In this document: positions 57,828 to 64,000 of the stretch, one piece after another
Layout: the number at the start of each line of letters is the position of its first letter
How positions within the stretch are numbered: position 1 is the first letter of the stretch
Source: JACJYE01 sp964432875
Lineage (GTDB): Bacteria; Bacteroidota; Bacteroidia; Chitinophagales; Saprospiraceae
Length of the DNA: 64,000 nt
Direction of reading: 5' to 3'
Assembly (NCBI GenBank): GCA_964432875.1
Contig: CAYSPJ010000005.1
Location: forward strand, 1-64,000
The notes under the pieces: model-generated
What the model was told of the DNA's origin: nothing
Seen by the model: the letters and a program-made list of their open reading frames with translations, nothing else
The model's database searches: none
Program-made: the position numbers and the translations under genes

Positions 57828-59144
57828 ATGAAAAAACTCAATCGAAGGGACTTTGTCAAGCGCTCGGGCTTGGCGGCGGGGGGCGTTTTGCTGAGCCCTG
57901 CAATACTATCAGCTAAGGCTTATGCAGAAGGCAGCGATGTCATCCGGGTTGGGCTGGTGGGCTGTGGTGGTAGAGGGACCGGGGCGGCGGTGCAAGCTAT
58001 CATGAGCGGGCAGAACGTGCGCCTCACCGCTATGGCAGACGCCTTTCGCGACAACCTGGACAGCAGCTACCGCCAGATTCAGGGCGAACTGGCAGATAAC
58101 GAGGTGCCGGCCGATCGGCTGGCGGTTCCGGAGGAGCACAAATTCTCGGGCTTCGAGGGGTATGAGCAGGTCTTGCCGCTCTGTGATGTCGTCATTCTGG
58201 CAGCCCCTCCCGGATTTCGGCCTCTGCACTTTGCCGCCGCCGTGAAGGCTGGCAAACACGTTTTTATGGAAAAGCCCGTGGCGGTTGATTCGCCAGGCGT
58301 GCGGCAAGTACTGGCGGCGGCCGAAGCGGCCCAGCAGAAAAAACTCAATGTAGTGGTAGGCCTGCAGCGCCGTTACGAGACACAATACCTCAAATGGATG
58401 GAACTGCTGCAGGAAGGTGCCATCGGCGATATCGTCACGGCCCAGGTCTATTGGAACAGCAGCGGCGTGTGGGTGCGCGAGCGGAAACCCGGCCAAACGG
58501 AGATGGAATACCAGATGCGCAACTGGTACTACTTCAATTGGCTCTGTGGCGACCATATCAACGAGCAACACATCCACAATCTCGATGTGGGCAACTGGGC
58601 GAAGCAGGCTTACCCTGTCAAAGCGCATGGCATGGGGGGGCGGCAGGTGCGCACGGGCAAAGACCATGGCGAGATATACGATCACCATTTCGTGGAGTAT
58701 GAATACGCCGATGGCAGCCGCATGTTTAGCCAATGCCGCCATATTGAGGGTACAAACTATCGCGTCACCGAATCTTTCCAGGGCACCAATGGCAGCGCTC
58801 CGGCACCTGGCATCATCCTCACCCGCAAAGGCTTCCGCTTGCTTGACCACGACGCCCGGCGCGACCCCAACCCCTATCAGGTGGAACAGGACGTGCTCTT
58901 CGCTGCCGTAGCAAAGGGGGAGTACCGCTTTGCCGATGCGGAAAATGCGGCTAAAAGCACGCTAACTGCGCTCATGGGGCGCATGGCTACCTATTCTGGG
59001 CAGGTCATCGGATGGGATACTGCCCTGAATTCACCACTCAGCCTCATGCCTCAGCGCTTTGCCTGGGATGCTCCGCCTCCCGTACTGCCTGATGAACAGG
59101 GACGGTATCCCATTGCAATTCCGGGGGTGACCAAGGTGCTTTAG
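57828..59144 (+). CDS. Tat-exported Gfo/Idh/MocA-family oxidoreductase
   Basis: A 438-residue NAD(P)-type oxidoreductase. The first 33 residues have a twin-arginine motif (NRRDFVKRSGLAAGG). A Rossmann fold follows (VIRVGLVGCGGRGTGAAVQA), then VILAAPPGFRPLHFAAAVKA, AGKHVFMEKPVAVDSPGV with the catalytic-site Lys of EKP, and a C-terminal alpha/beta domain (about 175-380) with WLCGDHINEQHIHNLDVGNW, where the His residues form the expected active site. Such proteins in Bacteroidota often act on sugars or aglycones in the periplasm. It is followed, with a short gap, by a NTF2-like gene. The substrate is unknown. Confidence 0.9.
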   Translation: MKKLNRRDFVKRSGLAAGGVLLSPAILSAKAYAEGSDVIRVGLVGCGGRGTGAAVQAIMSGQNVRLTAMADAFRDNLDSSYRQIQGELADNEVPADRLAVPEEHKFSGFEGYEQVLPLCDVVILAAPPGFRPLHFAAAVKAGKHVFMEKPVAVDSPGVRQVLAAAEAAQQKKLNVVVGLQRRYETQYLKWMELLQEGAIGDIVTAQVYWNSSGVWVRERKPGQTEMEYQMRNWYYFNWLCGDHINEQHIHNLDVGNWAKQAYPVKAHGMGGRQVRTGKDHGEIYDHHFVEYEYADGSRMFSQCRHIEGTNYRVTESFQGTNGSAPAPGIILTRKGFRLLDHDARRDPNPYQVEQDVLFAAVAKGEYRFADAENAAKSTLTALMGRMATYSGQVIGWDTALNSPLSLMPQRFAWDAPPPVLPDEQGRYPIAIPGVTKVL

Positions 59145-59194
59145 TTAACTTGAAAGAGGAGTGCAAAAAGTTGTCAAAGAACAAAAATAATACT

Positions 59195-59623
59195 ATGATC
59201 CGACTATGGTTGCTGATTAGCTTGTGTTTGGGCGGGGGCTTAGTGCCCGCCCAGGCGCAAGATTGTGAAGCAGAAGTATTGGCTTTGCACCACCAGAAGT
59301 TTGAATGGATGGTACAAACGCAAACCGACTCTCTGGCGCTGCTGCTGGACGAGCGCCTGGCTTACATCCACTCTAATGGCTGGAAAGAAAGCAAGGCTGA
59401 AGTGCTCGAAAACCTGGTTAACGGCAAGCTGAGCTATCGCGAGGTGCAGGTACAGGAGGCTTCGGCCCGCTGTTATGGCTCGAGCGCCATCATCACTGGC
59501 AAGGGCTTATTCAAAGTCGCCCTTGAAGGGAAACCCCTGGATATCCAGTTGTATTACACCGAAGTTTACGTGCGCTGGGGGCAGGGCTGGAGGCTGGCTA
59601 GCCGGCATGCTTGCCGGATTTGA
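59195..59623 (+). CDS. Exported NTF2-like (DUF4440) protein
   Basis: A 142-residue protein. The ATG at 59195 gives a clean signal peptide (MIRLWLLISLCLGGGLVPAQ); the frame opens at 59150. The mature part fits a cystatin-like/NTF2 fold of DUF4440 type: HHQKFEWMVQTQTDSLALLL, DERLAYIHSNGWKESKAEVL, a VNGKLSYREVQVQ strand and YYTEVYVRWGQGWRLASRHA at the end. Functions in this family range from enzymes to binding proteins. It lies 50 bases after the Gfo/Idh/MocA gene, and is possibly co-transcribed with it. Confidence 0.85.
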   Translation: MIRLWLLISLCLGGGLVPAQAQDCEAEVLALHHQKFEWMVQTQTDSLALLLDERLAYIHSNGWKESKAEVLENLVNGKLSYREVQVQEASARCYGSSAIITGKGLFKVALEGKPLDIQLYYTEVYVRWGQGWRLASRHACRI

Positions 59624-59678
59624 CTGCTTATCATGCGGGAGATGGCCTCCGAAATTGCCAGCCTGCCTAGCTTGCTGC

Positions 59679-59888
59679 TCAGCCCTGCCGCTGCTGGGCC
59701 ATTTTGCGGATGATGAGCAGCATTAATACGACGATGATGAGGAAGGGCAGCCAGCTTCCAATTTCGTAGCCGACGCGGTACCCAAAGGTAGACGTGTCTT
59801 GGGCTTCTTCTTGGGCCAACAACGGCCAGGCCGGCCCCATTGACAGGGCGATCACCCCTATAAAGCGTGAAAAGTTTGTCTTGCTCAT
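59679..59888 (-). CDS. Small membrane protein (69 aa)
   Basis: A short protein (start chosen at 59888, MSKTNFSRFIGV) with a signal-like N-terminal helix (FIGVIALSMGPAWPLLA) and one clear transmembrane helix (GSWLPFLIIVVLMLLIIRKM), ending in a basic tail (AQQRQG). It resembles small envelope proteins, but I cannot assign it. On the minus strand TATCTTTG at 59911-59918 is a -7 element 22 bases before the ATG, so it is probably expressed. Confidence 0.6.
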   Translation of the reverse strand: MSKTNFSRFIGVIALSMGPAWPLLAQEEAQDTSTFGYRVGYEIGSWLPFLIIVVLMLLIIRKMAQQRQG

Positions 59889-59932
59889 AAAATATGGCGT
59901 ATCTTTAGCACAAAGATAAACAAGCGGGGCCA

Positions 59933-60733
59933 ATGGTAGATTTTTTAGACCTCGGCGAAAAGAGCATCTTTTTCTTTCTGCTGATTTTTGTCTTAGGGGC
60001 AGTGGCCGCTCAATGTCTGACTATTGGGGGGCTGTTCTTTTTTAAGCGCTCGGGCGACTACCGGGCCAATGTCTGTTTTGGCTTGCTGCTCATCCTGTTC
60101 GGCCTGACGCTCTTGCACAATATCCTTTATTTTGCCGGGGCCTACGAGCAATTTCCACGGCTCAAATTCTTACCCTTCTACTATACGCTTGCTTTCCCCT
60201 CCCTGCTGTTCTTCCACGTCAAGCTCAGCTTATACCCCTCCTATCATTTGCGGTTTTCTGATGCCAAGCACTTTCTGTTGCCAGGGCTGCAATTCCTGTT
60301 TTTTCTAGTTCTCTTCCTGTTGCCCGTGAGCATTAAGAGCCAGTGGGACCGCAATTTTTACAATCCCTTCTACGGTGCTTTTGAACAGGTATTGTACTTA
60401 TCTCTTTTCCTGGCCTATCTTTATTTTTCGCACCGCTACGTGCGCCAGCGCCGCTTGGCGCTGGGCGGGCGCTATAAATTAAAGCGGGAGTTGAAAAAGG
60501 TATTATATGAGCGGGCGCTCATCCGGATTTTATTCCAATTGTTCGTCATCCATGCCCTTTTTATCCTTACGGATTTCATCTGCTATGAGTTTCTGGGGAT
60601 TAACCTACGCGCGGTGAGGCTCTATGTTGCCTTGGGCATGCTTTCTTTTGCCGCGCTGGGCATCTGGCTGGGCACTTACGGTTTCCAGGTGCTGTTTTGG
60701 GGGAGGAAAGTATTTGGAAATTCGCCGACGTAA
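59933..60733 (+). CDS. Orphan 7TM sensor-like membrane protein
   Basis: A 266-residue protein with about seven hydrophobic segments (FFLLIFVLGAVAAQCLTIGG; ANVCFGLLLILFGLTLLHNI; HFLLPGLQFLFFLVLFLLPV; LIRILFQLFVIHALFILTDF). The order and phrases such as LKFLPFYYTLAFPSLLFFHV match the seven-helix sensor half of membrane-bound AraC- or LytTR-type regulators in Bacteroidota. Here, however, no DNA-binding domain follows: the protein stops after the last helix. It may be a truncated regulator, or a separate sensor. It starts back-to-back with the small membrane protein at 59679. Confidence 0.65.
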   Translation: MVDFLDLGEKSIFFFLLIFVLGAVAAQCLTIGGLFFFKRSGDYRANVCFGLLLILFGLTLLHNILYFAGAYEQFPRLKFLPFYYTLAFPSLLFFHVKLSLYPSYHLRFSDAKHFLLPGLQFLFFLVLFLLPVSIKSQWDRNFYNPFYGAFEQVLYLSLFLAYLYFSHRYVRQRRLALGGRYKLKRELKKVLYERALIRILFQLFVIHALFILTDFICYEFLGINLRAVRLYVALGMLSFAALGIWLGTYGFQVLFWGRKVFGNSPT

Positions 60734-61381
60734 TTAATCCTTTTGCTTAAAATCTCCACGTTTCCAGGCGTCGAAAAATTGTTTCCAAGCCACCGGGCTG
60801 AAGATGTTCATGGGCGGTTGCTGGCCGATATGGTAATATTGCCGAGACTGCTGGCGGAGGTAGAAATCCGCATTTTCATTGCCATCAGTCCCTACTTCAT
60901 TGCGCATGCGGCGCAGGGCATCATTAGCGAGGTTGCGGGTTGCCCTGTCCTGGAGTTCAGGGGTGACATCCATAGCCAGGAATTCAAGCTTGAAGTGGTC
61001 GCGGCTGGGCCAAGGGAAAACGACAGTCTCCGGGAGGTTGATGACATCCTGGGTCATGAGTTGGATAATGGAGTAGCGGTCGTCCTTCAAATCCGAGGGT
61101 ATTTTGTATTCCACGGTTTTATAACCGATAGCTGAGAAGACAATGATATCGCCTTTTTCCACTACGATGGAGAAGAAGCCCCGCAGGTCGGAATAAGTGC
61201 CTCGCCCTTTGTCTTTGACCAGGATATTGGTATACGGTACGGGATATAGCTGCTCATCGGAGCCATCGAGCACCATTCCGGTGAATTGGATCAGTTTGCC
61301 ATCACTATCAATCTGTGCCGAGGCAGCGATAGCGCCGAGCAGGATCAGCAAAATGGAAAAAATGCGAAGCGTCATAGTCAT
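60734..61381 (-). CDS. Exported protein with carboxypeptidase-regulatory-like domain
   Basis: A 215-residue exported protein. The signal peptide (LRIFSILLILLGAIAASAQ) is followed by a CarboxypepD_reg-like beta-sandwich (about 30-120): LIQFTGMVLDGSDEQLYPVP, YSDLRGFFSIVVEKGDIIVF, FSAIGYKTVEYKIP. The C-terminal half (120-215) is charged, helical and unassigned. Similar small proteins in Bacteroidota are thought to be periplasmic and related to TonB-dependent receptor plug-like modules, without proof. It is a single gene on the minus strand; the stop is directly adjacent to that of the convergent 7TM gene. Confidence 0.8.
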   Translation of the reverse strand: MTMTLRIFSILLILLGAIAASAQIDSDGKLIQFTGMVLDGSDEQLYPVPYTNILVKDKGRGTYSDLRGFFSIVVEKGDIIVFSAIGYKTVEYKIPSDLKDDRYSIIQLMTQDVINLPETVVFPWPSRDHFKLEFLAMDVTPELQDRATRNLANDALRRMRNEVGTDGNENADFYLRQQSRQYYHIGQQPPMNIFSPVAWKQFFDAWKRGDFKQKD

Positions 61382-61526
61382 TCAGATTTTACAGCATCAA
61401 CGTCAGGCCGGGGCGTTTACATCTAGCTTTACAATTAGACCAACATTTAACAATAAAAGTTTGTTGGCCGGCCATAAAGGTAGCAAAATTGTAAGATAGC
61501 GCTGGCCATCGGCGATGGATAACCAC

Positions 61527-61545
61527 CCGGGCTGCGCTAGCCCGG
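61527..61545. other. Short perfect hairpin after lon
   Basis: CCGGGCT-GCGCT-AGCCCGG, a 7-bp GC-rich stem just past the lon stop codon. On the minus strand no T-run follows, so it may be a stability or weak termination element. Confidence 0.35.
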
Positions 61546-61552
61546 CCTGTGC

Positions 61553-63964
61553 CTACGGCTTGACGCCCAGAGCCAACTCCAGCACCTCCTGCATGCGCTT
61601 CACATAGTGGAATTGCATCCCCTTGATGTAATCCGGATTGATTTCTTCGATATGTTTGCGGTTTTCCTCGCAAAGGATCAATTCTTTCATGCCGGCGCGC
61701 TTGGCTGCCAATATTTTCTCCTTGATACCGCCTACCGGCAGCACCTTACCCCGCAGTGTGATTTCGCCGGTCATGGCCATAAAAGGCGTCACCGGCCTTT
61801 GGGTCAAGGCAGAAGTGAGGGCTGTAAGCATGGTGATACCTGCCGAGGGGCCGTCTTTGGGGATAGCGCCTTCGGGAACGTGCAGGTGGATATCCTTTTC
61901 CTCAAATTGCGAGGGGGGGATACCGAGCGATTCGCTGTGCGCCTTGATAAAACTCAGGGAGGTTGAAGCCGACTCCTTCATGACGTCGCCCAGGTTGCCG
62001 GTCAGGGTGAGCTTGCCATTGCCGCGGCTAAGCAAGCACTCGATGAAGAGGATGTCGCCCCCGGTTTGGGTCCATGCCAAGCCGATAGAAACGCCGGGCA
62101 CCCGCACCTCCTGATACAAATCTTTACTGAAGCGGGTAGGGCCGAGCATATTCGGGAGGGTCTCTGGCTTGATAGTCACTTCATAGTGCTCTTCCATCGC
62201 TACCTTCTTGGCGATATAACGCATCAGGCCGGCAATCTGCCGGTTGAGCGAGCGCACGCCAGATTCGCGGGTATATTCCTCGATGATATTGCGGATGACC
62301 GGCTTGCCCACTTTGACGTGTTTGGCTTGGAGGCCATGTTCTTCAAGCTGCTGTGGGATGAGGTGCCGCCGCGCAATTTCCACTTTTTCCTCGGTAGAGT
62401 AGCCATTGATTTCGATAATCTCCATCCGGTCGAGCAAGGCGGGCTGGATGGTGCTCAGCGAGTTGGCGGTAGCGACGAACAAGACCTTAGAAAGGTCGTA
62501 CTCCATTTCCAGGTAATTGTCATAGAAAGTGGAGTTTTGCTCGGGGTCCAGCACTTCCAATAGCGCAGAGGAAGGGTCGCCCCGGAAGTCCTTGCCCACT
62601 TTGTCGATTTCATCCAGGATGAAAACCGGGTTGGAAGAGCCGGCTCGCTTGAGCGATTGGATGATGCGGCCAGGCATGGCGCCGATGTAAGTCTTGCGAT
62701 GCCCGCGGATCTCCGACTCATCGTGCAGGCCACCGAGCGACATGCGAATGAACTTGCGCTTGAGGGCTTTAGCGATCGAGCGGCCCAAGGAGGTTTTGCC
62801 GACACCCGGAGGGCCTACCAAGCAGAGGATTGGAGCTTTCATGTCTCCTTTCAGCTTCAGTACTGCCAAGTGTTCGAGGATGCGCTCCTTGACCTTTTCC
62901 AGCCCGAAGTGATCGCGGTCGAGTACCGCCTTGACTTTCTGCAGGTTGAAATTGTCTTTGGTGAAGTCTTCCCAGGGCAGTTCCAGCAGCAACTCCAGAT
63001 AGCTGAGTTGAATGGAGTACTCTGCCACCTGCGGGTTCATGCGGCGCAGGCGGTTGATTTCTTTGTCGAAGGTCGATTTGACATTTTGGGGCCATTTCTT
63101 CTTCAGCGAGCGCTCATATAGTTTCTGGATTTCCTCTTCATGAGGGTTTTGCCCCAATTCTTCCTGTATCGTCTTGAGCTGCTGGTTGAGGAAGTAGTCG
63201 CGCTGCTGTTTTTCGAGATCAAAACGGACTTTGCTCTCGATCTGGTCGCGGAGTTCCAGCAATTGCAGTTCGCCATTGATCTGCTCGAGGATGATGTGCG
63301 CTTTGGTTACCAAGTCATCTGTCTCCAGGATTTGCTGCTTGAGTTGAATCTTGGAGCTGAGGTTGGAGGCGATAAAATTGAGCAGGAAGGATTGGTTGCT
63401 GATGTTTCTCAACATGAGCGAGGCTTCCGAGGGGATGTTGGGCGATAGCTCGATGATTTGCTTTGCCCGGTCCAGGATGGAAGCGGTTAGGGCTTCAAAT
63501 TCCAGTTTGTTCCCCGGCTGCTCATATTCCAGTTGGGAGATACGGCCTTCCATGTAGGGGTCATCGCGCAATAAGGTGTTGAGGGCGAAGCGCTTTCTAC
63601 CCTGCAAAATGGCCGTAGTCGTGCCATCAGGCATACGCAACAACTTCAGGATGCGGGCAATAGTACCGATTTTAAATAAATCCTCCACCCCTGGCTCTTC
63701 CACGTTGCTATCGCGTTGAGACAAAACGGCGACGATACGCCCGTCGTTATAGGCCTTGTTGATAGCCCGGATAGATTTGTCGCGGCCTACAGTAATAGGG
63801 ATGACAATCCCTGGAAAGAGGACGGTATTTTTAAGGGCCAGGATGGGCAAGGTCTCTGGGTAAATTTCATCAATATTTTCTTCTTCCTCTTCGTCAACAT
63901 GTAACAAAGGCAGGTAATCTCCATCATCATCAAAACGGGGGTGCGAGAAAATTTCTTCAAACAT
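61553..63964 (-). CDS. lon: ATP-dependent Lon protease
   Basis: Cytosolic AAA+ protease that destroys damaged and regulatory proteins. The 803-residue protein has the N-terminal LON substrate domain (about 37-235: LPILALKNTVLFPGIVIPIT), a coiled-coil region, Walker A GPPGVGKT (384-391), PVFILDEIDKVGKDFRGDPS as Walker B region, and the C-terminal peptidase with Ser707 in PKDGPSAGITM and Lys750 in LPVGGIKEK. The N-terminal 36 residues are acidic (DEEEEENIDEIYP), as in Bacteroidota Lon. The start at 63964 is supported by this known layout; only 36 bases of the upstream region are in the window. Confidence 0.97.
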   Translation of the reverse strand: MFEEIFSHPRFDDDGDYLPLLHVDEEEEENIDEIYPETLPILALKNTVLFPGIVIPITVGRDKSIRAINKAYNDGRIVAVLSQRDSNVEEPGVEDLFKIGTIARILKLLRMPDGTTTAILQGRKRFALNTLLRDDPYMEGRISQLEYEQPGNKLEFEALTASILDRAKQIIELSPNIPSEASLMLRNISNQSFLLNFIASNLSSKIQLKQQILETDDLVTKAHIILEQINGELQLLELRDQIESKVRFDLEKQQRDYFLNQQLKTIQEELGQNPHEEEIQKLYERSLKKKWPQNVKSTFDKEINRLRRMNPQVAEYSIQLSYLELLLELPWEDFTKDNFNLQKVKAVLDRDHFGLEKVKERILEHLAVLKLKGDMKAPILCLVGPPGVGKTSLGRSIAKALKRKFIRMSLGGLHDESEIRGHRKTYIGAMPGRIIQSLKRAGSSNPVFILDEIDKVGKDFRGDPSSALLEVLDPEQNSTFYDNYLEMEYDLSKVLFVATANSLSTIQPALLDRMEIIEINGYSTEEKVEIARRHLIPQQLEEHGLQAKHVKVGKPVIRNIIEEYTRESGVRSLNRQIAGLMRYIAKKVAMEEHYEVTIKPETLPNMLGPTRFSKDLYQEVRVPGVSIGLAWTQTGGDILFIECLLSRGNGKLTLTGNLGDVMKESASTSLSFIKAHSESLGIPPSQFEEKDIHLHVPEGAIPKDGPSAGITMLTALTSALTQRPVTPFMAMTGEITLRGKVLPVGGIKEKILAAKRAGMKELILCEENRKHIEEINPDYIKGMQFHYVKRMQEVLELALGVKP

Positions 63965-64000
63965 AAGTTCCTCTATGGTTTGGAGGCGGTCGGTATAGAG

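Noticed and set aside
57909..58850. Minus-strand open frame of 313 codons opposite the Gfo/Idh/MocA gene
   Set aside because: The plus strand holds a complete Rossmann oxidoreductase; the minus frame has no signal or domain.
1..64000. CRISPR arrays, tRNA or rRNA genes, prophage
   Set aside because: No regularly spaced direct repeats, no cloverleaf with CCA-type 3' ends and T-arm, no rRNA landmarks and no structural phage genes were recognised by eye. A tRNA scan and an rRNA model search would settle this.

Overview
The window looks like chromosomal DNA of a marine or activated-sludge type Bacteroidota, most likely a member of the Saprospiria (Lewinella/Phaeodactylibacter/Haliscomenobacter-like). 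This rests on several things read from the sequence: type IX secretion (T9SS) C-terminal sorting domains of both type A (37708-40116, 40220-42607) and type B/gliding-associated (53517-56186), a choice-of-anchor-L protein with a SprB-like repeat, a GIN-domain (DUF2807) protein, a DUF6427-like membrane protein, promoters of the Bacteroidota type (TTG, 19-20 nt, TAnnTTTG), weak Shine-Dalgarno sites and a moderately GC-rich coding content. No rRNA, tRNA, CRISPR array, prophage or intact insertion sequence was recognised.

Layout. 1-5400: gatA, hisS and pheS on the minus strand, with two gene remnants wedged between or beside them (a coiled-coil fragment upstream of gatA and an RDD-family C-terminus behind pheS). 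5400-11430: GIN protein, an MFS-type/spermidine-synthase fusion, a lipoprotein subtilase, a NagX-like acyltransferase and a Uma2 protein. 11500-14600: a two-gene signalling operon made of a cyclic-nucleotide-binding-type histidine kinase and a response regulator fused to a thioredoxin-reductase-like flavoprotein. 14840-15309: an internally deleted MacB-like permease. 15400-23120: hflK-hflC, an XRE regulator, a GNAT-like protein, ftsK and an S24-type repressor. 23670-28870: DUF4197 lipoprotein, folB, glutaryl-CoA-dehydrogenase-like enzyme, OmpA-family protein, aroA. 29009-31974: a compact three-gene unit (62-aa protein, AAA/STAND-like ATPase, TPR protein), the best candidate for an undescribed system. 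32144-37690: phoH, SAM hydroxide adenosyltransferase plus an ABM-domain protein, DUF6427-like protein, exported RidA, Hyi-like TIM barrel.

37700-47243 is a secretion-rich block: a T9SS-exported lysyl oxidase, a T9SS-exported M14 carboxypeptidase, and a pair of type-I membrane proteins of which one is a CHAT/TPR protein. 47244-48548 is a 1.3-kb gene desert full of hairpins, possibly carrying non-coding RNA. 48549-52369 holds three genes I cannot assign. 52591-53106 is rpsP. 53517-61381 has the large T9SS type B protein with a small membrane protein, an FGE-like (SUMF1) protein lacking one catalytic cysteine, a Tat-exported Gfo/Idh/MocA oxidoreductase, an NTF2-like protein, an orphan 7TM sensor domain and a carboxypeptidase-regulatory-like protein. 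lon closes the window.

Most of the window is housekeeping plus exported Bacteroidota functions. The parts that deserve a second look are the ATPase/TPR locus, the exported CHAT pair, the cysteine-less TrxR response regulator, the lysyl oxidase, the hairpin-rich desert, and the dispersed intergenic inverted repeats. All function calls come from reading motifs by eye; no database search was run.
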